A stretch of 64,000 nucleotides of DNA from Sphingomonas sp. So64.6b (GTDB taxonomy: Bacteria > Pseudomonadota > Alphaproteobacteria > Sphingomonadales > Sphingomonadaceae): assembly GCF_014171475.1 (NCBI RefSeq), contig NZ_CP048817.1, positions 4,990,501 to 5,054,500 on the forward strand, in the 5' to 3' direction. The position numbers and the translations under genes were made by a program. The notes below the pieces were generated by a model, which had not been told where the DNA came from, ran no database searches, and worked only from the letters and a program-made list of their open reading frames with translations. The first letter of the stretch is position 1, and every line of letters begins with the position of its first letter. Of the stretch, positions 45,797 to 55,217 are shown piece by piece.

Positions 45797-47920
45797 ATGG
45801 CTACTGCCGTTCAGAAGATCACCCTGTCGTCCTCGCGCGACATCCCCTTCAACAAGCTGGTCCTGTCCCAGTCCAACGTCCGGCGCGTGAAGGCCGGCGT
45901 CTCGATCGAGGACCTCGCGGCCTCGATCGCCCGTCGCGGCCTAATCCAGAGCCTCAGCGTCCAGCCCGTCGTCGATGCCGATGGCGTCGAGACCGGCATG
46001 TTCGAGGTCCCGGCCGGGGGCCGGCGCTACCGGGCGCTCGAACTGCTCGTAAAGCAGAAGCGCCTCGCCAAGATCGCGCCGGTGCCCTGCATCGTGCGCG
46101 ACCACGACAGCGATATCCTCGCCGAGGAGGTCTCGCTCGCGGAGAATATCGAGCGTGCCCCGCTTCATCCTCTCGATCAGTACCGCGCCTTCCAGGACAT
46201 GCGCGGCAAGGGCATGACAGAGGAGGAAATCGCCGCGGCGTTCTTCGTCCCGGTGAATGTGGTGAAGCAGCGGCTGCGTCTCGCGTCGGTGTCGCAATCG
46301 CTCCTCGACGTCTATGCCGAAGACGGCATGACGCTGGAGCAGCTCATGGCGTTCACGGTCTCCGACGACCATGCCCGCCAGCAGCAGGTCTGGGACGCGA
46401 TCAAGGACGCCTGGGCCAAGGAGCCCTATCAGATCCGGCGCATGCTGACCGAGACGACGGTGCGCGCGTCCGAAAAGCGCGCTGTGTTCGTCGGCATCGA
46501 GGCCTATGAGACGGCGGGCGGCATTGTCATGCGCGACCTGTTCCAGTCCGACGATGGCGGATGGCTGCAGGACCCGGCGCTCCTCGACCGCCTCGTTAAC
46601 GAGAAGCTGAAGGCCGAAGCCGAGACGATCGCGGCCGAAGGCTGGAAGTGGATCGAGGTGGCCGTGAGTTTCCCGTACGATGCGGCACGCAGCCTGCAGG
46701 AGATCACCGGAACGCCGCTGGACCTCTCGGCCGAAGAGCAGGCGACCATCGACGCGTTGAATGCCGAGATGGCGAAGCTGGAAGCCGAATATCAGGACGC
46801 CGACGAGCTGCCGGACGAGATCGATCAGCGCCTCGGTGAAATCGAGACCGCGCTCGCGAACTTCGAGAATCGTCCGGTTCACTACGAGCCGGCCGATATC
46901 GCCATCGCCGGCGTGTTTGTCAGCATCGACGCCGACGGCTCGCTCACGGTCGATCGCGGCTTTGTCCGTCCCGGGGACGTTCCGGCCAACCCGGTCGACG
47001 GCGACGGCAACACCGCGTCGGGGCCCGATGGCGCATCGCGCGAACCAGCCGGCCCGACGGTGCAGCGCGCCGTCATCACCATCGGCGGCCAGCCCGCCGA
47101 GCCGGACGATGACGACGAAGACGACATGATCAAGCCGCTGCCCGAACGCCTGGTCATCGAGCTGACCGCCTACCGCACGCTCGCGCTGCGCGATGCCGTG
47201 GCGAGCAACCCGCACATCGCCATGACAGCGCTGCTGCACAAGCTCGTCTCGGATCGGTTCATGACCCGCATGTATAACGGCGCCATGGAGATGGGTGTGA
47301 AGCACATCTACTTCCCTGCCCAGGACGAGGGTCTGACGGACAGCCCCTCCGCGCGCGCGGTGCGGGAGCGGCACGACGCCTGGGCCGCCGATATCCCCAA
47401 AGACGACGACGCACTTTGGTACTGGCTCGCCGGCCTCGACGATGCCAGCCGCATGGCGCTGCTGGCGCACTGCGTCAGCTACGGCGTGAACGCGCTCTAC
47501 GAGCGGCCGAATCCGCACAGCTCCAGCGGCGTGTCGCAGTATACGCTCGACATGCGGCTGGCCCAGGCCGACCGCCTGACGCGGGCGACCGGGCTCGATA
47601 TGGTGGAGGCGGGCTGGCGTCCGACCTTCGGCAACTACCTCAATCGGGTGACCAAGCCGCGCATCCTCGAGGCCGTCCGCGAGGCGAAGGGCGAACAGGC
47701 CGCGCAGCTCATCGACCACCTCAAGAAGGGCGACATGGCGAAGGAGGCCGAACGGCTCCTGGCTGACAGCGGCTGGCTGCCCGAGCCGCTGCGCCTCGCT
47801 GATCCCGTCGATCAGCCTGACGCCGGTGACGCCCAGGCGTTGCCCGACTTCCTCGCCGATGACGATGACGAGGTGGCCGAAGCCGATGAAGACACGTCTG
47901 AACTCATCGCAGCCGAATAG
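45797..47920 (+). CDS. ParB/RepB/Spo0J-family nuclease-like protein
   Basis: A 707-residue protein. The N-terminal ParB domain (residues ~15-130) shows FNKLVLSQSNVRRV, IARRGLIQSLSVQP, VPAGGRRYRALE and EEVSLAENIER (ParB boxes with the CTP/DNA-binding GGRRYR). A KorB-like helix-turn-helix follows (MTEEEIAAAFFVPVNVVKQRLRLASVS). The long C-terminal part includes an acidic linker (EPDDDDEDDM) and a distinct domain (FMTRMYNGAMEMGVKHIYFPAQ...). It is larger than partition ParB, and no parA is adjacent. Typical ICE/plasmid backbone gene, likely a regulator or nuclease. Confidence 0.83.
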   Translation: MATAVQKITLSSSRDIPFNKLVLSQSNVRRVKAGVSIEDLAASIARRGLIQSLSVQPVVDADGVETGMFEVPAGGRRYRALELLVKQKRLAKIAPVPCIVRDHDSDILAEEVSLAENIERAPLHPLDQYRAFQDMRGKGMTEEEIAAAFFVPVNVVKQRLRLASVSQSLLDVYAEDGMTLEQLMAFTVSDDHARQQQVWDAIKDAWAKEPYQIRRMLTETTVRASEKRAVFVGIEAYETAGGIVMRDLFQSDDGGWLQDPALLDRLVNEKLKAEAETIAAEGWKWIEVAVSFPYDAARSLQEITGTPLDLSAEEQATIDALNAEMAKLEAEYQDADELPDEIDQRLGEIETALANFENRPVHYEPADIAIAGVFVSIDADGSLTVDRGFVRPGDVPANPVDGDGNTASGPDGASREPAGPTVQRAVITIGGQPAEPDDDDEDDMIKPLPERLVIELTAYRTLALRDAVASNPHIAMTALLHKLVSDRFMTRMYNGAMEMGVKHIYFPAQDEGLTDSPSARAVRERHDAWAADIPKDDDALWYWLAGLDDASRMALLAHCVSYGVNALYERPNPHSSSGVSQYTLDMRLAQADRLTRATGLDMVEAGWRPTFGNYLNRVTKPRILEAVREAKGEQAAQLIDHLKKGDMAKEAERLLADSGWLPEPLRLADPVDQPDAGDAQALPDFLADDDDEVAEADEDTSELIAAE

Positions 47921-47980
47921 TCCACTCGGCGGGGAGCGACCCTGATCGCTTCCCGCCGCTTCGTCTCAAGGAACCTTCAG

Positions 47981-48202
47981 ATGGATATCTCCGGCACCGA
48001 AGCGCCGCGACGCATCGTCTTCCAATATCTCGTTCCGGTCTATGTCGAGGTCGAAGATGGCCTTGTCTGCCGCGTGACCGTGATCGACGAAACGCCTGTG
48101 CGTGATCCCACGCTCGTCGAGGGCGACAGCGCCTATCTCGACGAGGCCGTCCGCGCCTCCGACGACGGGCAGCCGTGGCCGTCCTGGCAGTTCGGCTACT
48201 GA
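47981..48202 (+). CDS. Small conserved-looking hypothetical protein
   Basis: A 73-residue acidic protein (MDISGTEAPRRIVFQYLVPVYVEVEDG, ending SWQFGY) preceded by AAGGAA. It lies 60 bp after the ParB-like gene and before a terminator-like hairpin. No known domain recognised; short beta-rich proteins in this position are common in sphingomonad element backbones. Confidence 0.65.
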   Translation: MDISGTEAPRRIVFQYLVPVYVEVEDGLVCRVTVIDETPVRDPTLVEGDSAYLDEAVRASDDGQPWPSWQFGY

Positions 48203-48228
48203 CGCCACCACACCCTCTCATCCAGCTC

Positions 48229-48255
48229 GAGCCCGGTCATTCGCCGGGCTCTTTT
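48229..48255 (+). terminator. Rho-independent terminator-like hairpin
   Basis: GAGCCCGG (48229-48236)/CCGGGCTC (48244-48251), an 8-bp stem with a 7-nt loop, followed by TTTT (48252-48255). It lies between the 47981 gene and the next start at 48273, whose CAGGAG follows immediately. Confidence 0.7.
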
Positions 48256-48272
48256 CGTTTCAGGAGACCGCC

Positions 48273-48686
48273 ATGGCGGAGTATTTCACACGCTTCTCGC
48301 GCCTGCTGGACGTGGGCACGGTCGAGAACGCCGCGCGCGCCCTCGACATCTACAATGCGCAGATGGTGCAAAACGCCGCCGAAGATCCTCCGGCCGAGCC
48401 GTTCCTACTCTCGATCGAGCCGGAACGTGGCCCCACGCGCCTGTGGATGCGTGACCCCGGCACCGCCGATCCCCAGCTCCTCATCACCTTCGTGACGCGG
48501 TGCGCCGAGACGTTTGGCCTCGCCGGACGTTGGGGCTTCCAGTGGGCCGGCATCGCATCGGAGCCGCGCATCGACGGCTTTTCCGGAGGCGCCCATGTCC
48601 TCGACCTGACGACCGGGCAGACCATCGAATGGATGAGCAGCGGCCGTTGGCTCGCCGACCGCCTCGCTGCGGGAGGCGCGTCATGA
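48273..48686 (+). CDS. Hypothetical protein of the ICE backbone
   Basis: A 137-residue protein (MAEYFTRFSRLLDVGTVENAARALDIYNA..; GFQWAGIASEPRIDGFSGGAHVLDLTTGQTIEWMS). ATG at 48273 follows CAGGAG. It overlaps the next gene (ATGA), so the two are co-translated. No biochemical role recognised; the mixed alpha/beta content suggests a small globular cytoplasmic protein. Confidence 0.72.
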   Translation: MAEYFTRFSRLLDVGTVENAARALDIYNAQMVQNAAEDPPAEPFLLSIEPERGPTRLWMRDPGTADPQLLITFVTRCAETFGLAGRWGFQWAGIASEPRIDGFSGGAHVLDLTTGQTIEWMSSGRWLADRLAAGGAS

Positions 48687-48919
48687 GTATCCCCGATCAT
48701 GCGCGGGACAATTTCCAGACGCTGCTCCGCGCCGCAGCCGATGGCAATCTGGCGCTTATGGAATGCACGGACTCGACCACCGGAGAGACCCGCTACGTCA
48801 TCTGCGCGGTCGGCCGCGACGATGGCGATTATGTCTTCACCCCGTTCGGTCATCTCGCCAACGGCGATCCTTACGAGGCCTATACGCCTCCGAGTGGCGG
48901 CGATGACATCGCGGATTGA
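48683..48919 (+). CDS. Small DUF6117-like protein
   Basis: A 78-residue protein: IPDHARDNFQTLLRAAADGNLALMECTD, then RYVICAVGRDDGDYVFTPFGHLANGDPYEAY. From memory this matches the DUF6117 family of element-borne proteins (function unknown). Translationally coupled to the 48273 gene through an ATGA overlap. Confidence 0.72.
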   Translation: MSIPDHARDNFQTLLRAAADGNLALMECTDSTTGETRYVICAVGRDDGDYVFTPFGHLANGDPYEAYTPPSGGDDIAD

Positions 48920-48925
48920 TATCCG

Positions 48926-49282
48926 CTACCAGACCGCCACCTCCCACTGGTCGTTGACGCGAGCGAAGCCGACCGGCCTGTTCTGCGGTGTGGCGTTGGC
49001 CTTGGTCGTATCCATCGTGAGCTGCGTCATGCACGTCACGCCGGGACCGACGCCACCCGGAGAGCAATCGCCGAGCTTCAGGGTCGCATTCGCGAGCGGC
49101 GTTCCCGTGAGGAGCCGATGGCGACGAACGGCGGCCATCGCTTCTTCCTCGGTAGGCTGCGCAACGCCGGCGACGGCGGCCGCCGATCCGCCCGGCGCAA
49201 TCATCGGTCGGACCACGAACCCTGCGCCGAACCCCACCACCAGGCATCCCGCCGCCACAATGCCGATCGCGCTTCCCGTCAT
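48926..49282 (-). CDS. Membrane-anchored hypothetical protein
   Basis: A 118-residue protein with an N-terminal hydrophobic anchor (IGIVAAGCLVVGFGAGFVV) and an extracytoplasmic domain with two cysteines (LKLGDCSPGGVGPGVTCMTQLTMD), probably a disulfide, ending FARVNDQWEVAVW. GGGAGAG precedes the ATG at 49282. It is transcribed against the backbone genes. Function unknown. Confidence 0.68.
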   Translation of the reverse strand: MTGSAIGIVAAGCLVVGFGAGFVVRPMIAPGGSAAAVAGVAQPTEEEAMAAVRRHRLLTGTPLANATLKLGDCSPGGVGPGVTCMTQLTMDTTKANATPQNRPVGFARVNDQWEVAVW

Positions 49283-49446
49283 ATCCGTCTCTCCCTTGTC
49301 CTCGCCCGGTGAAGCGCGCGCGTCCTCGATCGTCGAGGCTGCCGCCCGCCATGTTCTGGATGACGGAATGTAGCGCCGCGCAGCCGACCTCGGAAGACGA
49401 AGCGGTCAAAAGGTCATTGCGCGCGCCAGAGTGAGAGGTTCGCCGG

Positions 49447-49522
49447 GACGGGTTCGAGCCGGTGCGGTCGAGAGAGAGCGCCTGCCGGCTCCTCCGTTTC
49501 CCGCTCTCCCGAGGTGTCCTCC
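49447..49522 (+). promoter_or_regulatory. Structured 5' leader 3 (helicase gene)
   Basis: Shares GACGGGTT and a GGTCGAGAGAGAG segment with leaders 1 and 2. It can form GAGCCGG (49456-49462)/CCGGCTC (49485-49491) just upstream of GAGGTG and the ATG at 49523. Similarity is weaker than between leaders 1 and 2, and the outer GACGGG has only a partial partner (CCCG near 49500). Confidence 0.4.
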
Positions 49523-52500
49523 ATGACCATCGCTTCCGCATCCGCGGCCGTTCCGGCTGCGCCGTTTCCGCTTGCCGCGAGCCCGGCACCGGCCGCCATC
49601 CTCGCCGCCGCCCACAGCCTTCTCCCCCATCTCGAACGCGGCCAGCGCGTCGATGCCGCAACCTTGCGCGGCGCGATGGAGGCAGCTCTCGGCGCCTCCG
49701 ACACGTCCGGCGCCTGGAACTGGAAGACGGCCTACGAGGCCTGCGAAGCGGCAACGGTGCTGTTTCTGCGCAAATACGGAAAGGCGGTTATGCGCAAGTC
49801 CGGGTCTCCGGCTGCCAGCCTGCCCATGCTGGCCAGGATCGCGAGCCTGATGCCGACGCATACGCGGCGCGCGGAGGAGACGCAGGCCTTCCAGCAGTTC
49901 TCGACGCCGATGCCGTTCGGTCTCGCTGCGCTCACAGCGGCTGCGATCACGCCCGCCGACTGCGTGCTGGAGCCCTCGGCCGGGACCGGGCTGCTCGCCG
50001 TCCTGGCCGAGATTGCCGGGGCGAGGCTGATGCTCAACGAGCTGGCAGACACGCGCGCAGACCTTCTGTCCTCCCTCTTCCCGGCCATTCCCGTCACTCG
50101 CTTCGACGCCGCCCAGATCGACGATCACCTCGAAGCGACCGCGGTGCCGAGCGTCGTGTTGATGAATCCGCCGTTCTCGGTGATGGCGAACGTCTCCGGC
50201 CGCATGACTGAGGCCGCCTATCGCCACGTCGCCTCAGCGCTGGCGCGTCTGGCGGATGGTGGACGGCTCGTGACGATCACGGGCGCCAGCTTCGCGCCGG
50301 ACGCACCGGCCTGGCGCGACGCGTTTGCCCGGCTGCAGGAGCGCGGCACTGTTGTGTTCACCGCAGCGATCGACGGCTCGGTTTATGCCAAGCACGGTAC
50401 GACGATCGAGACACGCCTGACGGTGATCGACAAGACGCCCGCCGACGATCCCACCGTGTTCCCGCCATCGGCCGGGGTCGCGCCCGATGTCGCGACGGTG
50501 CTCGGATGGATCGAAACCCAGGTGCCGGCAAGGCTCCCGGTCACACTGCCGCGGACGATATCTGCCGTCTCGGCGCCTCGCACCGTGCGCGGTTATCTCG
50601 CTCGCGCCGCGTCGTCGCCGGCCCGCACCATCGCCGAACCCGAAGGCGTCGAACTCGCCTATGAAACCGTCGACTGGACCCCGCCCGAGGGTGGCCGGCT
50701 GACCGATGCCATCTATGAGGAATACGGGCTTCAGGCGATCCGTATTCCCGGCGCTCAGGCGCACCCGACCAAGCTGGTCCAGTCCGCTGCTATGGCCTCG
50801 GTCGCACCGCCGAAGCCGAGCTACCGGCCGATGCTCCCCGCCAGCATCGTCATCGACGGCATCCTGTCCGACGCCCAGCTCGAAACGGTGATCTATGCCG
50901 GCGACGCCCATGGCGAATTCCTCGCAGGCTCATGGACCGTGGATGAGACCTTCGACCTCGTCTCGGCCGCGCCCGACGATGCCCAGAACGCCGTCCGCTT
51001 TCGCCGCGGCTTCATGCTCGGCGACGGCACCGGCGCCGGCAAAGGCCGCCAATCGGCCGGCATCATCCTCGACAACTGGATGCGCGGACGTCGCAAGGCG
51101 GTCTGGATTTCCAAATCCGAAAAGCTGCTGGAAGACGCGCAGCGCGACTGGTCGGCGCTCGGCATGGAACGCCTGCTGGTAACGCCGCTGTCGCGCTTCC
51201 CGCAGGGCAAGCCGATCACGCTCGGCCAAGGCGTCCTATTCACCACCTATGCCACGCTACGATCCGACGATCGTGGCGAGAAGCTTTCGCGCGTCAAGCA
51301 GATCGTCGAATGGTTGGGCTCCGATTTCGATGGAGTGATCATCTTCGACGAGAGCCACGCCATGCAGAACGCCGCTGGCGGCAAGGGCGAACGCGGTGAC
51401 GTCGCCGCCTCGCAACAGGGCCGTGCCGGCCTGCGGCTCCAGCACGCTTTGCCGAACGCGCGCGTCGTGTACGTTTCGGCGACCGGCGCCACGACGGTCC
51501 ACAATCTTGCCTATGCGCAGCGGCTCGGCCTCTGGGGCGGCGAGGATTTCCCCTTCGCCACGCGGGCCGAATTCGTGGAAGCCATCGAGGACGGCGGCGT
51601 TGCGGCAATGGAAGTGCTGGCCCGCGACCTGCGCTCGCTCGGCCTCTACACCTCTCGCTCGCTCTCCTATGACGGCGTCGAATATGAACTGGTCGAGCAC
51701 CAGCTCACGCCCGAGCAGACGCGCATCTACGATGCCTATGCCGGGGCGTTCGCAATCATCCACAAGAATCTCGACGCCGCGATGCAGGCCGCCAACATCA
51801 CTGGCGACACCGGCACGCTGAACCGGCAGGCCAAGTCCGCCGCCCGCTCGGCCTTTGAGAGCGCCAAGCAGCGTTTCTTCGGCCATCTCCTCACCAGCAT
51901 GAAGACGCCGACCCTGATCCGCTCGATCGATCAGGACCTGGCCGATGGCCATGCCGCCGTGATCCAGATCGTCTCCACCGGCGAGGCGCTGATGCAACGC
52001 CGCCTGGCCGAGATCCCGACCGAGGAATGGAACGACGTCCGCGTCGACATCACGCCGAGGGAATATGTCCTCGATTACCTCGCTCATTCCTTCCCGGTGC
52101 AGCTCTACGAGCCGTTCACCGATAGCGAGGGCAATCTGTCGTCGCGCCCGGTCTATCGCGATGGCCAGCCCGTCGAAAGCCGCGAGGCTGTCGCACGCCG
52201 TGACAGCCTGATCGAGACGCTGGCCAGCCTGCCGCCGGTCCCCGGCGCGCTCGACCAGATCGTCCAGCGCTTCGGCACGGACATCGTCGCGGAAGTCACC
52301 GGCCGATCGCGGCGGATCGTCCGCAAGTCGCGTGCCGACGGCAGGGGCGATCGCCTCGCCGTCGAGAACCGCGCCGCTTCCGCCAATCTGGCGGAAACCT
52401 CCGCCTTCATGGACGACCTGAAGCGCATCCTCGTCTTCTCGGATGCTGGCGGCACGGGCCGCAGCTATCACGCCGACCTGTCGGCGCGGAACCAGCGGCT

Positions 52501-53854
52501 GCGCGTCCACTATCTCCTCGAACCGGGCTGGAAAGCCGATGCTGCGATCCAGGGCCTCGGTCGCACCAATCGCACAAACCAGCAGCAACCGCCGCTGTTC
52601 CGGCCGATCGCGACCAACGTCAAGGCCGAGAAGCGCTTCCTCTCCACCATCGCCCGTCGGCTCGACACCCTCGGCGCCATCACCAAGGGCCAGCGCCAGA
52701 CCGGCGGCCAGGGCCTGTTCAGGCCCGAGGACAATCTGGAGAGCCACTATGCCCGCGACGCACTGCGCCAGCTCTACCTGTTGCTGGTCCGGGGCAAGGT
52801 CGAGGGCTGCTCACTGCAGATGTTCGAGGATGCAACCGGCCTGTCGCTGATGGATTCGGGCGGCATCAAGGATGAGCTGCCGCCGATCACAACCTTCCTC
52901 AACCGGTTGCTGGCGCTGACCATCTCGCTACAGGGCATCCTGTTCACGGCGTTCGAACAACTTCTCAACGCCAAGATTGAGGGCGCCATCGCCAGCGGCG
53001 TCTATGACCTCGGGCTGGAGACGCTCCAGGCCGAGAGCTTCATCGTCACCGACCGGACGACCATCCATGTCCATCCGGGCACCGGCGCCGAGACGCAGTT
53101 GCTCAGGATCATGCGGCGCGAACGCAACCGGCCCACCTCACTCGACGGCGCGTTCGGTCTTGTCGGCGACCGCCAAGCAAAGCTATTGGTCAACGGCCGC
53201 TCCGGCCGAGCTGCCGTACAAATTCCGGCATCGTCCATCATGCTCGACGACGGCGAGATCGAGCGTCGCGTCGCGCTGATCCGCCCGATGGAACAGCACC
53301 ACGCCACCCTGCGCTCGATGGACGAGAGCCATTGGCAGGAAGCCGAACGGAACAGCTTTGTGGAGGCTTGGACCGCCGAGATGGCGGAAGTGCCGGAATT
53401 CTCCGACAGCACGATCCATATCGTCGCCGGGCTTCTCCTGCCGATCTGGAAGCGTCTGCCGAACGAATCGACCCGGGTTTACCGGCTCCAGACCGACCCG
53501 GGCGAACGCATCATTGGCCGCCGCGTATCGCCGGCCTGGGTCGCGGGCGCATTGGCGACGGGCGCAAATACGCTGACGCCGGACGACGCGTTCAAGGCGT
53601 TGATAGACGGCCGCACAATCCTCGACATCGCCGAGGGCATGCAGCTTCGCCGTGTTCGCGTCATGAGCGCCAACCGCATCGAACTCTCGGGCTTCACCGA
53701 CGCGATGCGTGACCGCCTTCGCGCCTATGGCCTGTTCAGCGAGATCATATCGTGGAAGCTGCGCTTCTTCGTGCCGACCGACGCTACCGGTCCCACGATC
53801 CTCACCAAGGTGCTGGAGCGCTACGCGATCGAGCGCGTCAGTGAGGCCGCATGA
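49523..53854 (+). CDS. Methyltransferase / strawberry-notch-type SNF2 helicase
   Basis: A 1,443-residue protein. The N-terminal third is an SAM-methyltransferase-like domain with VLEPSAGTGLLAVLAE and the N6-adenine-type motif NPPF near residue 214. The rest is a strawberry-notch-like SF2 helicase: Walker A GDGTGAGKGRQ near 500, DESH near 607, and GLGRTNRTNQQQ (motif VI) near 1011. Such fused proteins are backbone genes of large alphaproteobacterial plasmids and ICEs. They may act in DNA protection or replication after transfer, but no role is established here. GAGGTG precedes the ATG; the stop overlaps the next gene. Confidence 0.86.
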   Translation: MTIASASAAVPAAPFPLAASPAPAAILAAAHSLLPHLERGQRVDAATLRGAMEAALGASDTSGAWNWKTAYEACEAATVLFLRKYGKAVMRKSGSPAASLPMLARIASLMPTHTRRAEETQAFQQFSTPMPFGLAALTAAAITPADCVLEPSAGTGLLAVLAEIAGARLMLNELADTRADLLSSLFPAIPVTRFDAAQIDDHLEATAVPSVVLMNPPFSVMANVSGRMTEAAYRHVASALARLADGGRLVTITGASFAPDAPAWRDAFARLQERGTVVFTAAIDGSVYAKHGTTIETRLTVIDKTPADDPTVFPPSAGVAPDVATVLGWIETQVPARLPVTLPRTISAVSAPRTVRGYLARAASSPARTIAEPEGVELAYETVDWTPPEGGRLTDAIYEEYGLQAIRIPGAQAHPTKLVQSAAMASVAPPKPSYRPMLPASIVIDGILSDAQLETVIYAGDAHGEFLAGSWTVDETFDLVSAAPDDAQNAVRFRRGFMLGDGTGAGKGRQSAGIILDNWMRGRRKAVWISKSEKLLEDAQRDWSALGMERLLVTPLSRFPQGKPITLGQGVLFTTYATLRSDDRGEKLSRVKQIVEWLGSDFDGVIIFDESHAMQNAAGGKGERGDVAASQQGRAGLRLQHALPNARVVYVSATGATTVHNLAYAQRLGLWGGEDFPFATRAEFVEAIEDGGVAAMEVLARDLRSLGLYTSRSLSYDGVEYELVEHQLTPEQTRIYDAYAGAFAIIHKNLDAAMQAANITGDTGTLNRQAKSAARSAFESAKQRFFGHLLTSMKTPTLIRSIDQDLADGHAAVIQIVSTGEALMQRRLAEIPTEEWNDVRVDITPREYVLDYLAHSFPVQLYEPFTDSEGNLSSRPVYRDGQPVESREAVARRDSLIETLASLPPVPGALDQIVQRFGTDIVAEVTGRSRRIVRKSRADGRGDRLAVENRAASANLAETSAFMDDLKRILVFSDAGGTGRSYHADLSARNQRLRVHYLLEPGWKADAAIQGLGRTNRTNQQQPPLFRPIATNVKAEKRFLSTIARRLDTLGAITKGQRQTGGQGLFRPEDNLESHYARDALRQLYLLLVRGKVEGCSLQMFEDATGLSLMDSGGIKDELPPITTFLNRLLALTISLQGILFTAFEQLLNAKIEGAIASGVYDLGLETLQAESFIVTDRTTIHVHPGTGAETQLLRIMRRERNRPTSLDGAFGLVGDRQAKLLVNGRSGRAAVQIPASSIMLDDGEIERRVALIRPMEQHHATLRSMDESHWQEAERNSFVEAWTAEMAEVPEFSDSTIHIVAGLLLPIWKRLPNESTRVYRLQTDPGERIIGRRVSPAWVAGALATGANTLTPDDAFKALIDGRTILDIAEGMQLRRVRVMSANRIELSGFTDAMRDRLRAYGLFSEIISWKLRFFVPTDATGPTILTKVLERYAIERVSEAA

Positions 53855-54900
53855 TGGCCCGTCACAATGCTTTCGAACTGGCGCAACGTCTCGGCCGACA
53901 GGCCGAGGCGGTCTGCCGCCATTACCTCTCCGCCGGACATCGCGAGGGCCGCTACTGGCTGGTCGGCGATGTCCGCAACACGCCGGGCCGCTCAATGTTC
54001 GTCCGGCTGAAGGGTGGCGATGCCGGCAAGGGCGCGGCGGGCAAATGGACCGACGCCGCCACCGGCGAGCATGGCGATCTCCTCGACGTCATCCGCGAAA
54101 GCTGCGGCCTTGTCGACTTCAAGGACGTCACTGACGAGGCGCGCACATTCCTGTCGATGCCACATCCCGAACCTGACGACCCGCATGGTGGCGAGCGCAA
54201 ACCACCGGCGCCAACCGGATCGCCGGAAGCGGCGCGACGGCTCGTAGGCATGTCACAGCCAATCTTGGGAACTGTCGTGGAAGCGTATCTGCGGGAACGT
54301 GCGATTACGGCTTTGCACGGAACCGGATCGCTGCGATTCCATCCCCGTTGCTATTACCGGCCCGACGAGCATTCCCCGACCGAGACCTGGCCGGCAATGA
54401 TCGCCTCCGTCACCGACCTGGCGGGCCGGATCACCGGCGCACATCGCACCTGGCTCGCCCCGGACGGCTCGGACAAGGCGCCGATCGACACACCGAGGCG
54501 AGCGATGGGCGACCTTCTTGGGCACGCGGTCCGATTTGGTGTACCGGGCGACGTAATGGCGGCGGGCGAAGGCATCGAGACGGTGCTGTCGCTGCGACGC
54601 GTCCTGCCCGACATGGCGATGGCGGCGGCGCTCTCGGCAGCACACCTCTCCGCCATCCTGTTCCCCGAAACACTGCGCAGGCTTTATATTGCGCGCGACA
54701 ACGATCCGGCAGGCGACGGAGCGATGGCCACGCTGATCGAACGGGCGAAAGCGGCCGGGATCGAGGCGATCGTCGTGTCTCCGAGACTGGGCGACTTCAA
54801 CGAGGATCTCTGCTTGGCTGGTCTGGAGAGCCTGAGGGCAGCGGCGCGGGTGCAGATAGCACCGCAGGACGTCGCGCGCTTCATGGCACTGGCGGCATAG
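53851..54900 (+). CDS. Toprim-domain protein (primase-like)
   Basis: A 349-residue protein with a zinc-less N-terminal part (FELAQRLGRQAEAVCRHYLSAGHREGRYWLVGD, DAATGEHGDLLDVIRESCG) and a C-terminal Toprim domain: GEGIETVLSLRRV with the catalytic Glu, and RLYIARDNDPAGDGA with the DxD. Starts inside the helicase stop. Similar DUF7146/Toprim proteins sit next to strawberry-notch helicases in plasmids and may prime or process element DNA. Confidence 0.82.
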   Translation: MMARHNAFELAQRLGRQAEAVCRHYLSAGHREGRYWLVGDVRNTPGRSMFVRLKGGDAGKGAAGKWTDAATGEHGDLLDVIRESCGLVDFKDVTDEARTFLSMPHPEPDDPHGGERKPPAPTGSPEAARRLVGMSQPILGTVVEAYLRERAITALHGTGSLRFHPRCYYRPDEHSPTETWPAMIASVTDLAGRITGAHRTWLAPDGSDKAPIDTPRRAMGDLLGHAVRFGVPGDVMAAGEGIETVLSLRRVLPDMAMAAALSAAHLSAILFPETLRRLYIARDNDPAGDGAMATLIERAKAAGIEAIVVSPRLGDFNEDLCLAGLESLRAAARVQIAPQDVARFMALAA

Positions 54901-55217
54901 CCGGAAGGGAATGCTGGTGACGGCAACGCCGTCGCTTGGCACTCGTTCGGATGCTCCCAGGTGTCGGGTAGAGCCGCAACCCGGCCTTCGAGAGGGCGAT
55001 CGGCCAGCAAACGGCCCGGACCAGCAACGTCGGCGCCCGACTATTTTCCGGCGGCCCTGCGGCCCTTTCCATCGCGAAGCAAAATAGCCGGGCTTCGCCG
55101 TCCTCCGCTGCGCTCCGGCCCTCTCGCTTCGCTCCGGGTGCAGGTCCGGTCCGCCTGCCGGCTTTCGTCGCCAGAAGGCCGCGAGGGTCGCGGTCACACC
55201 GACGAAGGAGCATCCCG
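54901..55217. other. Intergenic region with hairpins
   Basis: 317 bp without a gene. It contains CGAAGC..GCTTCG (around 55075-55098) and repeated GCT(G/T)CGCTCCGG segments (around 55108-55138) that can pair locally. GAAGGAG at the end serves the DUF2493 gene. Possibly another structured leader; evidence is weak. Confidence 0.35.

Noticed and set aside
45941..47719. 592-codon minus-strand frame under the ParB-like gene
   Set aside because: Overlaps the ParB-like coding region entirely and has no protein-like features; high GC keeps it open by chance.
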